Shown one piece after another: positions 16,936 to 24,915 of a stretch of DNA of 41,792 bases. Position numbers and translations under genes: made by a program. How positions within the stretch are numbered: the stretch's first letter is position 1; each line of letters begins with the position of its first letter. Location of the stretch: NCBI GenBank assembly GCA_002591745.1, contig PDLQ01000041.1, forward strand, positions 1 to 41,792. Direction: 5' to 3'. The notes below the pieces were generated by a model. That model saw only the letters and a list, made by a program, of their open reading frames with translations. It did no database searches and had not been told where the DNA came from. The stretch comes from Lewinellaceae bacterium SD302 (GTDB taxonomy: Bacteria > Bacteroidota > Bacteroidia > Chitinophagales > Saprospiraceae).

Positions 16936-17547
16936 ATGAACATTAGCCAAGAAAACATTACTGAAATCGACTTCGCCAAGGGAGACGGTCTCGTGCCGGC
17001 CATTATACAAGATGCGGTTACTCTTGAAGTTTTGATGCAGGCTTACCTGAACGAGTCGGCCCTGAAGACAACCCTTGATAAAGGCTTAGTCACTTTTTAT
17101 AGCCGCAGTAAAGAACGCCTCTGGACCAAGGGAGAAAGCTCCGGCAATTTTCTGAAGCTGGTGGATATCCGAGCTGATTGTGACCGCGACAGTCTTCTGA
17201 TCACCGTAAATCCAGTCGGGCCAGCCTGCCACACCGGCACTGATACATGCTGGGGAAAGGAAAACCGGGGCGATTTTTTACAACATCTTGAGCGCACTAT
17301 CCGACAACGACGGGATAATCCTTCGGAGGGTTCATACACCAGCCAACTTCTGGCGCGCGGCATCAATAAAGTTGCCCAAAAAGTAGGGGAAGAAGCCGTA
17401 GAACTCGTCATCGAAGCCAAGGACAATGATAAAGACCTCTTCCTCAACGAAGCGGCGGATCTGATGTATCACTATTTAGTCTTGCTGGCCGCCAAAGACT
17501 ATACTTTGGAGGAAGTGAAGGAAGTTTTGCGGGGGAGGCACGCTTAA
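16936..17547 (+). CDS. hisIE: Bifunctional phosphoribosyl-AMP cyclohydrolase / phosphoribosyl-ATP pyrophosphatase
   Basis: 203 aa. HisI domain (about 1-108): WTKGESSGNFL, the metal motif DCDRD (81-85) and the zinc Cys C98 and C105 in GPACHTGTDTCW. HisE domain (about 112-203): SYTSQLL, KVGEEAVELVIEA and EAADLMYHYLVLL, an all-alpha NTP-pyrophosphohydrolase fold. It carries out steps two and three of the pathway. It is the last his gene of the cluster. Confidence 0.96.
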   Translation: MNISQENITEIDFAKGDGLVPAIIQDAVTLEVLMQAYLNESALKTTLDKGLVTFYSRSKERLWTKGESSGNFLKLVDIRADCDRDSLLITVNPVGPACHTGTDTCWGKENRGDFLQHLERTIRQRRDNPSEGSYTSQLLARGINKVAQKVGEEAVELVIEAKDNDKDLFLNEAADLMYHYLVLLAAKDYTLEEVKEVLRGRHA

Positions 17548-17928
17548 TTGGGAGGTAATTAGTCGGGAGTCAGAAGTCAGCCAGTCAGGGGGTCAATTGA
17601 CATTGCTACTTTGCTAGTCCGAATAATAGGAATGTAGAGGATGGAACATAGAGATCAGACTCAGTTTTGACTTACTCAATACGCGTTCACAGCTAAGGGC
17701 AGTCTTGTTTCTAACTGACGTCCAGTCAAATTCAAGGCCTCTTTGTGGCTAGCAAAGTAGCAATGCAAGTGATGCGACTGATCATTTCACTCGGTGAGGA
17801 AGAAATTATAAAGTGGCGTTTCCTTGAAGATCGGGACTGAAGTGCCCATTAGTTTGACTGACCAGACGCTCGGCCTCTCCCGTAATGACCGGAATTGCCG
17901 CAGGGCTTTAACGGATTACTTACCTGAC
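17548..17928. other. Intergenic region, 381 bp, after the his cluster
   Basis: No gene is visible. It contains the closely spaced inverted pair D of the dispersed motif. No T-tract hairpin was recognised despite two convergent genes ending here. Confidence 0.5.
17604..17762. repeat. Dispersed motif, inverted pair D
   Basis: TGCTACTTTG at 17604-17613 and CAAAGTAGCA at 17753-17762, the tightest pair (139-bp spacer). The extended arms share CATTGCTACTTTGCTAG. Both lie in the intergenic region downstream of hisIE. Confidence 0.85.
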
Positions 17929-20900
17929 CTAGGGCCCGGTTGTGTACAGCCTCGCCACCTCATCGCGCGCCGCCGTCTTGTTAATGGCCAGATAGGCGGC
18001 AGAGTGCATACGCGGGCGAATATCCATTCGGTTGAGGCGGGTATTTTTCATGGACGGGAAGGTTCGGTTACTGAGGAAAACGAAGACCAAATCTTCGTCC
18101 GGATCTGCCCAGACGCAGGTTCCCGTAAATCCGGTATGACCAAAAGTCCGCTCACTGGCCAGATTTGACATATTCATGTTGCGGTTGGGGTCGAGTTGCT
18201 TCATGTCGAAGCCCAATCCACGACGGGTTTCCCCCGGATAGCGATCGGTGAATTCCTGGATGACGGCACTGCTGAGGTAGGAGCGACCGCCGTAATTACC
18301 GTTTTGGATCAGCATTTGAAAGACCACGGCAATGTCAGCGGCCGTGCCGAATAAGCCGGCGTGACCACTAACGCCCCCCAGCATGGCCGCCCCCATATCG
18401 TGGACGTAGCCACGGACGGTGGCCTGACGAAAATAATTGTCATTTTCGGAGGGAACGATTCGGTCCAGCGCATTTTTCTGCCAAGGCAGGTACTGTAAAT
18501 TTTTCAGCCCCATCGGACGGTAAAAGTGGAAGTCAACGTACTCATCCAGCTGCATACCCGACACACGGTTTACCAGACGGGCCATGAGGTAAAAGCCGAG
18601 ATCGCTGTAGCGGTATTCCCCCAGGTTGGGCAACGGTGATTCCCGGATTTGGTGCCAGATGGAATCGATATAGGTACGGTGCATGAACAATTCATTGGTC
18701 ACCGGCACCACGAAATCTCCCGTCCGGGTCTTGCGGTAAAATTGGCTACTGGGGCGGGCTACCCTACTGTTCGGGGTCAGCGTATTTACGTAGAATGGTA
18801 TCCAGGAGCGCAATCCGCTACGGTGGGCCAGCATAGACCGGAGGGTAAGGCTTTCTTTATTAGAACCCTTCAATTCTACGAGGTAGTCACCCAGCGGAGC
18901 ATCGAGATTTACTTTCTCTTCGTCGACCAGTTTCATGATGGCCAGGGTCGTGGCGGCTACTTTGGTCACCGAGGCCAGGTCGTATAGATCACTGGTTTTT
19001 ACCGACCGGTTTTTGCCGTAGGTATGGTGGCCGAAAGAATTCTGGTAAATAATTTTCCCCTGGCGGGCAACTAGGGCTACCAGACCGGGTGCGGCCCTTT
19101 CGTCGATACATTCCTTGGCTATCCGTTCGATGCTCTGGTGGAGGTAGCTGCCTTCCATTCCCACGGAGCCGGCCGGTGCGAAGCCCATCCGTAATCCCTT
19201 AGCCGTACTGAGCCCTTGATTAAACTGAGCCTTACCGGAAGCTGTAACGGGTAGCCGGCCGCTCATGGCTTCGGCACCGAAAATGGCCTGAGCCAATACA
19301 TCCTGTGCCACGTCGTCACGGCTGTAATTCAGTACCACTGTCCCGAATTCATCGAGTGGCCCGAGGCCGTAGGGGTTCCCCATGTAGGCTATCACCAATT
19401 TTGCCCGCGCTCCGATTCTACGAAGTAAGCTTTGAATTTCCGGACTGATTTTTACGTGCTCCCTGAAGCGGCTACCATCGCTATAGATCGATACGATAAC
19501 CAGATTACTGCGACCGAGCTGCTGCATCAAAGTCTGAACAGCCCCCTCGCTCGGCTTGGCGGCCACACTGAGTTGTTTTACGGATGCATAATCCTCCAGT
19601 CGGCGGGTGAAGGCGGTTGGCTCCCCTACCCCGACGCGAACACTGGCAATCTGATGGCGATCCAGGTTGCCAATGGGTAAGATGTTTTCGTTGTTGCGCA
19701 GCAAAGTGACGCTGGCGGCAAAGAGTTCCTGCTTGAGACCATGAGCCTGCTCCGAATTGATCTGGGCGCGCACGTTCTCTACCGCGAGCGGGCGATAAGC
19801 GGTAAGTCCCAGGCGATATTTGGCCAGCAGAACCCTCCGCACCTTTGATTCGATGTCGGAGGAAGTCAGTTTTCCTTCATCCAGATAGCGGCGGATAGCA
19901 GCTTTGGCAGCCCCCATTGCTCCGGGCAACAACAAGATGTCGTTACCCGCAAGGAGGGATTCAGCTTCAACTTCTCCTTCGCCAAAGTATTTGGTAACGC
20001 CCTTCATTTCCAGGGCATCGGTAAAGACCAATCCGGTGAAGTTCATTTCTCCACGGAGCAGATCGGTAGTTACGGCTTTACTGAGGGATGTCGGGCGGTT
20101 GGTCCTGGGTTCCAGTTCGGGTACGGCGAGGTGGGCGATCATGAAACTGCCGATGCCGTAGCGGGCCAGCGCCTTGAACGGGTATAATTCGATACTATCC
20201 AGTCGGGCCCGGTCGTGACGGATAACGGGCAAATCGTAGTGAGAATCCACGTCGGTATCGCCGTGACCGGGAAAGTGCTTGGCGCAGGCCATTACACCAT
20301 TATCCTGCAGGCCTTTCATGTAATTGTAGCTCTTGACGGTTACGTTGTAGCGATCTTCACCAAAAGAGCGGGTGGCGATAACGGGATTATCCGGATTATT
20401 ATTGACGTCCAGTACGGGTGAGAAACTGACGTGAACGCCCATGCGGCGCAGCTGGCGGGCAATCTCGGCCCCCATATCGTAAATCTTGCGATTATCACGA
20501 ATGGCCCCCAGAGCCAGTTGTTTGGGAAAACTGATCGTACTCTCCGGCATCCGCATTCCAAAGCCCCATTCGGCATCCATGGAGACCATGAGGGGCAGCT
20601 TACTCAACGCTTGGTAACGGTTGGTCAATTCCAGCTGCTTTTCGGGCGTGCCCTGAAAGAAACACAGTCCACCGACGTGGTTTTCCCGGATCATTTTCTC
20701 TACCCCGGCGATGTGGTCCGCCCCCAGGTCGCTGTGTGCCCGGATCATAAACAGTTGCCCGATCTGCTGGTCGAAATCCATTGAATTGTATACGGAATCC
20801 ACCCAGGCTTTTTCGGTCGGGGTTTGTTTAGATAGATCAGCCTGATAGACGGACTGAGCGGTCATACCGGTTTTAGCAGTGAGTAAACAAACAAGGCATA

Positions 20901-20937
20901 AAAATAAAAACGGCGATTGGCCGAATAGACGGTACAT
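17929..20937 (-). CDS. GH3 beta-N-acetylhexosaminidase (NagZ-like) fused to a beta-lactamase-family serine hydrolase
   Basis: 1002 aa with a signal peptide (about 1-27). The GH3 domain (about 40-380) has KHFPGHGDTDVDSH, with the D231-H233 dyad used by NagZ enzymes as general acid/base, and LVFTDALEMKGV with the presumed nucleophile D307. A GH3 C-terminal-type domain follows (about 400-590). The last ~400 residues are a class C beta-lactamase / PBP-like domain with S656-x-x-K659 (SVTK), a YSD in RYSDLGFYLM, and HTGFTG near the C-terminus as the third motif. The fusion is common in Bacteroidota; peptidoglycan or muropeptide turnover is inferred. A TAATTTCG box (complement of 20960-20967) is a possible -7 element. 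Confidence 0.9.
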   Translation of the reverse strand: MYRLFGQSPFLFLCLVCLLTAKTGMTAQSVYQADLSKQTPTEKAWVDSVYNSMDFDQQIGQLFMIRAHSDLGADHIAGVEKMIRENHVGGLCFFQGTPEKQLELTNRYQALSKLPLMVSMDAEWGFGMRMPESTISFPKQLALGAIRDNRKIYDMGAEIARQLRRMGVHVSFSPVLDVNNNPDNPVIATRSFGEDRYNVTVKSYNYMKGLQDNGVMACAKHFPGHGDTDVDSHYDLPVIRHDRARLDSIELYPFKALARYGIGSFMIAHLAVPELEPRTNRPTSLSKAVTTDLLRGEMNFTGLVFTDALEMKGVTKYFGEGEVEAESLLAGNDILLLPGAMGAAKAAIRRYLDEGKLTSSDIESKVRRVLLAKYRLGLTAYRPLAVENVRAQINSEQAHGLKQELFAASVTLLRNNENILPIGNLDRHQIASVRVGVGEPTAFTRRLEDYASVKQLSVAAKPSEGAVQTLMQQLGRSNLVIVSIYSDGSRFREHVKISPEIQSLLRRIGARAKLVIAYMGNPYGLGPLDEFGTVVLNYSRDDVAQDVLAQAIFGAEAMSGRLPVTASGKAQFNQGLSTAKGLRMGFAPAGSVGMEGSYLHQSIERIAKECIDERAAPGLVALVARQGKIIYQNSFGHHTYGKNRSVKTSDLYDLASVTKVAATTLAIMKLVDEEKVNLDAPLGDYLVELKGSNKESLTLRSMLAHRSGLRSWIPFYVNTLTPNSRVARPSSQFYRKTRTGDFVVPVTNELFMHRTYIDSIWHQIRESPLPNLGEYRYSDLGFYLMARLVNRVSGMQLDEYVDFHFYRPMGLKNLQYLPWQKNALDRIVPSENDNYFRQATVRGYVHDMGAAMLGGVSGHAGLFGTAADIAVVFQMLIQNGNYGGRSYLSSAVIQEFTDRYPGETRRGLGFDMKQLDPNRNMNMSNLASERTFGHTGFTGTCVWADPDEDLVFVFLSNRTFPSMKNTRLNRMDIRPRMHSAAYLAINKTAARDEVARLYTTGP

Positions 20938-20959
20938 ACATTACAATTAACTGGGAAAG

Positions 20960-20967
20960 CGAAATTA
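20960..20967 (-). promoter_or_regulatory. Possible -7 box of the GH3 fusion gene
   Basis: Read on the minus strand this is TAATTTCG, one mismatch to TAnnTTTG, 22 bp upstream of the start codon. Weak evidence; no -33 box was recognised. Confidence 0.28.
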
Positions 20968-21192
20968 GGCATTAGCCTGGCAAGACTACACCCCATACAG
21001 TGGAGTAAACGCAAAAATTTTATTTATTTCTGTTAAAATGAAATTAAATAAGGCATTTATTAATTTAACTAACAAACCATTTGCGCAAATTAGCGATACT
21101 TCAATAAAAGGTTTTGGTCGTATGTCTGACCAAACATCACTTGCGAAGCCTCACCTTAACCCTTAATTTGACCATATAAATACCTCAGTATC

Positions 21193-21783
21193 ATGAAAAC
21201 AATCTACTTATTTACCTTCCTGGCCCTCGCCCTGAGTTTCACCGCTTGCCTGGAAGAGGAAAGCGACATTGTAATCGAGCGGGAGTTCGAGTTGCCCGAA
21301 CAACCTGGCCAGCAACCCATTACCGACAACCTCGAAAGAGTGGACGCCACCCAGCTACAAGGAGCCGGCTACGGTATGGGTTACATAGAATACCGTAATG
21401 CCGCCGGTCAGATGGCTTCTCAGAGTATGCCTGGTTGCGTACTATCCGTGCTGCAAACTGAATGTGAGACCAACGACGCTGAGTGCCTGGCCATGATCGA
21501 AGAGGCAGGCCAAAGTCTCAGTTTTGGGAACGACGTCAGCCTGGACCAAAACGACAACGCACAGAATACCATCAGCTTTCGTCTGATTGATGAACTTACC
21601 CCAACCGCCGGCACCATGGCCGCCGACTGGTTGCTGACCAATGTTTACCCCATCATCGGTGGTGAATACCCTTTCGCCGTTTACCGCAATGGAAGTGAAC
21701 TGGTACTTCAATGTTCCGATTGTCCGGTTGAATACCTCGGAAATACTTTCACTGAGCGTACGATCCGTTTACAACTGGATTAG
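21193..21783 (+). CDS. Cys-rich lipoprotein of unknown family (paralogue 1)
   Basis: 196 aa with a lipoprotein signal, lipobox FTAC with C19. An acidic linker follows, then a domain opening RVDATQLQGAGY. Five further Cys are shared with the next gene: in GCVLSV, TEC, AEC and the C-terminal CSDC followed by PVEYLGN. The segment EEAGQSLSFGNDV is also shared. I do not recognise the family. Paired Cys suggest disulfides in an envelope protein. A 7-bp hairpin TTTGGTC...GACCAAA (21113-21134) lies in the upstream region and might be an operator or part of the leader. Confidence 0.75.
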   Translation: MKTIYLFTFLALALSFTACLEEESDIVIEREFELPEQPGQQPITDNLERVDATQLQGAGYGMGYIEYRNAAGQMASQSMPGCVLSVLQTECETNDAECLAMIEEAGQSLSFGNDVSLDQNDNAQNTISFRLIDELTPTAGTMAADWLLTNVYPIIGGEYPFAVYRNGSELVLQCSDCPVEYLGNTFTERTIRLQLD

Positions 21784-21859
21784 CAGCTACTCCAATTAGT
21801 TCTATTCCACATCTTGAAACCCTCTCTGCGAGAGTGCTACTCTATTTAAGTTTAATCTG

Positions 21860-21888
21860 GCCGGTGCAACTCAGCATCGGCTTTTTTT
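21860..21888 (+). terminator. Intrinsic terminator between the two lipoprotein genes
   Basis: GCCGGTGC (21860-21867) pairs with GCATCGGC (21874-21881), one G-T wobble, followed by seven T. It ends the transcript of the first lipoprotein gene, so the paralogue is separately transcribed. Confidence 0.75.
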
Positions 21889-21965
21889 ATTTTCCCCAAA
21901 ACCACTATCTTAAGAATCCGTTGTAAACGGCAAATTGATAAAATGAATCTCTCAATTGCACTAAG

Positions 21966-22535
21966 ATGAAAATATTGCCCTTACTGATTTTACTAAGCTT
22001 TGCATTCTCTACTTCATGTGAAAAAGAAGACCAGGCCGAGCCCCAGGATTTTGCCCTTCCTACCAATCCCGTTGATTTACCCGAATCCGCACGTGTGGAT
22101 GCTACGGAACTGCGTGGTGTAGATTACCGCATGGCCCGCATCACTTACACCAATGACGATAGCGACGGCCAGACCGACTTCGACATGCGCTCCTGTATCC
22201 TTACTCTGCAAGACGTTGGTTGCAGCACTACACAGGACAACTGCATGACCCACCTCGAGGAGCAAGGCGAAACCCTCAGTTTCGGCAACGTAGTAGTGGA
22301 GTCTTCCAACGAACCCAGCCAGATCAATTTTTTCAAAATTCCCGGCGTGACCGAAAGCCGGCCCGATGAATTCATGTTGCAGTTCCTCGAAAATGATGTT
22401 TACGCCATCATTGCCGGTAGCCGCATGAAAGTTTATAAGCAAGGAGAGATCGCCTACCTGACTTGTGAGGACTGTCCGATCATCCACGAAGACATTACTT
22501 ATAACAATCGGACGATTACCTTAGAACCGAGGTAG
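21966..22535 (+). CDS. Cys-rich lipoprotein of unknown family (paralogue 2)
   Basis: 189 aa, signal with lipobox STSC (C18). It aligns by eye with the preceding gene from RVDATELRGVDY to the end: SCILTL, VGC, DNC, LEEQGETLSFGNVV, then CEDCP and NNRTITLE, so the pair arose by tandem duplication. The regions between these blocks have diverged strongly. No enzyme motif was seen. It may be a surface or periplasmic domain of unknown role. Confidence 0.75.
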   Translation: MKILPLLILLSFAFSTSCEKEDQAEPQDFALPTNPVDLPESARVDATELRGVDYRMARITYTNDDSDGQTDFDMRSCILTLQDVGCSTTQDNCMTHLEEQGETLSFGNVVVESSNEPSQINFFKIPGVTESRPDEFMLQFLENDVYAIIAGSRMKVYKQGEIAYLTCEDCPIIHEDITYNNRTITLEPR

Positions 22536-22629
22536 TTGAACGCTTTTTGGGACGCCTTTGGCTTTTAGACGGGAAAGCCCTCTTGGGCGCTCGTCCCTCG
22601 TTTTTGGACGGCCTGCGGCCTCTTGGGGG

Positions 22630-24672
22630 CTACCCTCCGTTTCTCTTGCGCTCGTCGATGCCCGGATCAAGCTGTCTGGCGCGGGCAAATTGCTGATTGG
22701 CCAAATCCGTTTGTCCGTTCTGGTAGTAGGCTACCCCCAGATTCCAGAGCGCATCGGCGTTGTCGGGTCTGGACTGGGTAGCGCGGCGGAAGAACTCGAT
22801 CGCCTGAGACTTACGGCCGGCTACACCGTTTAACACACCGGATAAACGCAAGGATTCGTAGTCGTTCGGGTCCAGTTGCAGGGCTTTATCAAGGTAGGTT
22901 TTACTGCGGCCCAGATCGTTCCTTTTTTCTCCATAGAACTGACCAGCCTGGCGGTAGGCCAATAGTAATTTATTAGCCGCATCCTCGTAACCGGGGTCCA
23001 GGGTGAGGGCGCGGTCGAGATCGGCGATGGCGGCATCGAAATTTTCGGCCAATAGATTGGCCGTTCCCCGGATGGCGAAGGCCTGTTTGTAAGTGGGATG
23101 AATTTCGATGACCTTCCCACCGTGAGCGATGGCCTCCTGAAGAATCTGCTGATTTTTGGGCAGTTGCCGTTGAGCTTCGGAAAGGCGAATGAAATAATCC
23201 GTTTTTGCCCCGGCGGCGGCGTTTTGCAACTTCGCGCTGTTGGGTTGGTGCTCCACGTCGGTGGTGAACAGGGTGTAATTATCCGACCAGACCGGATTAC
23301 GCGTCACTGTTTTAAGGGAGTAGAGTCCGACGATTACCGCCAGGGCCGCTAGCCCAATATTTCCTTTCAGGTAACCAGCTTTGCTACCCCGTCCGCCCGT
23401 TAGCCAGGCCGGGCAGGTTTGTACCCCAAAATAAGCCACCACCAGGGCGAAACCCAGGGAAGGGAAAAACAAAAAGCGCTCCGACACCAGGGTGCCGACC
23501 GGGAAAAAAACGTTGGAAACAATACTCAGGGTAGCAAAATAGAGTAAGATCCCTACTCCCACCCACGGCCTTTTGCGCAGTTGTAACAAACCCACAATCA
23601 ACAGACCTGCGTTGACGACCAGTCCGAGAATAACCGGTAGATCTCCCCAAGTCGGTATCCCGAAGGCACGGGGGTAGTAATCGTGGCTGAGTTCGACGGG
23701 AAACAATAGAAGCTGAATGTATTTCCAGAGACCGTAGAAGACCGTAGCGGACCACTCCATGAAACTGAACTCGACCCAGCGGCCATTTTCCAGTTTGAGG
23801 AAGGGATTGTTCATCAGTTCCAGAATCGGCGTGTCGTTTCCAGGGCCGAGGACGCTGGCGCGGATTAACAGGAAGAGGCCCGCCGCAGCCACCAGGGGCG
23901 CGCAATACTTGAGCATGCTCCACTGAAAATCACGCCGCAGCGCATAGAGAAACAGCGGGATCACCGCCAAAAAAGTGATGGTCGTTTCTTTTGACAATAG
24001 TCCCAGAAAAAAGGCGACACCGGCTAGTATAGCCAATTTCCAACTGTCTTTGGTCGCCGACCGCCAGACCAGCCAGGCTGCGGCAATGCTGCCCACCAGC
24101 GCCATGATCTCATCCCGCCCCTTGATATTGGCTACTACCTCGGTGTGCACGGGGTGGGCAATAAACAATAGGGTGGCGATAAAGGCCAGCCCGAAGGCTT
24201 TCGACTCCGGATCGTGGTGTTTTTGTACCCGCATGAGGAAAAAGTAGAGCAAAACCGCCAGGCCGCCGTACCAGATCAAATTGAACAGGTGATGTAGAAA
24301 AGGTCCGCCGCCGATAGTTTGCTCCAAGCCAAACAAAGCCAGTGAAAGCGGGCGATATCGACCACCACTCACCAGCCGGGCTTTGTCCTCATCCTGGAAA
24401 AAACCAAAGAAGGTATCGTGGCTGAACAACTCTCCCCAGCCGGCCGGGCCCTGCTTGGTGATCACGTTTTCGGTAATGACGATGGCGTCATCCAGGGCGT
24501 AACCGTGGCTGAGGGTGTTGGCGTAGAGCAAGAAGGCGAAGGCGAAGAGACCGATCGCGAGGATGCGGCGCCGGTGGTACCAGGCGGGGGCCGCCTTAGC
24601 GATGGCATTATCGACCGGCGGGGGTGTTTTCCGGCCAGTGGACTTGGTCTTATTGGCTTTTTTCTTACTCAT
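22630..24672 (-). CDS. TMTC-like membrane glycosyltransferase with C-terminal TPR repeats
   Basis: 680 aa. After a Lys-rich cytosolic start come about ten membrane segments with motifs of the TMTC / GT-C O-mannosyltransferase type: YALDDAIVITEN in the first loop (acidic pair), HTEVVANIKGRDEI, LLSKETTITF and VSERFLFFPSLGF. The last ~200 residues are three to four TPR units (for example FDAAIADLDRALTLDP, AIEFFRRATQSRPDN, DALWNLGVAYYQNGQTDLANQQ). Eukaryotic TMTCs O-mannosylate cadherins; bacterial homologues are mostly uncharacterised, so a role in glycosylating exported proteins is inference. Confidence 0.78.
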   Translation of the reverse strand: MSKKKANKTKSTGRKTPPPVDNAIAKAAPAWYHRRRILAIGLFAFAFLLYANTLSHGYALDDAIVITENVITKQGPAGWGELFSHDTFFGFFQDEDKARLVSGGRYRPLSLALFGLEQTIGGGPFLHHLFNLIWYGGLAVLLYFFLMRVQKHHDPESKAFGLAFIATLLFIAHPVHTEVVANIKGRDEIMALVGSIAAAWLVWRSATKDSWKLAILAGVAFFLGLLSKETTITFLAVIPLFLYALRRDFQWSMLKYCAPLVAAAGLFLLIRASVLGPGNDTPILELMNNPFLKLENGRWVEFSFMEWSATVFYGLWKYIQLLLFPVELSHDYYPRAFGIPTWGDLPVILGLVVNAGLLIVGLLQLRKRPWVGVGILLYFATLSIVSNVFFPVGTLVSERFLFFPSLGFALVVAYFGVQTCPAWLTGGRGSKAGYLKGNIGLAALAVIVGLYSLKTVTRNPVWSDNYTLFTTDVEHQPNSAKLQNAAAGAKTDYFIRLSEAQRQLPKNQQILQEAIAHGGKVIEIHPTYKQAFAIRGTANLLAENFDAAIADLDRALTLDPGYEDAANKLLLAYRQAGQFYGEKRNDLGRSKTYLDKALQLDPNDYESLRLSGVLNGVAGRKSQAIEFFRRATQSRPDNADALWNLGVAYYQNGQTDLANQQFARARQLDPGIDERKRNGG

Positions 24673-24915
24673 GGTTGATTGGCCTCTTCCCTCCCCGGCC
24701 CCTCTCCGGAGAAGAGGGAAAACATCGTTTGGGCAATTACAGAGTCAAACTTACAAAGATTCAAACTAAAAGTAATGAAGCTAATATTAGTCGATTCTAT
24801 CAGGACTCTACCTCAAATTTCTGACGTAGGGGATTTTTCCGGGGCATGCTGATTTCAAAGCGACTAGAGTCATGTATTATATGCTGCTAGCCGCTCGGAG
24901 AGCGTCGTACTCCGA

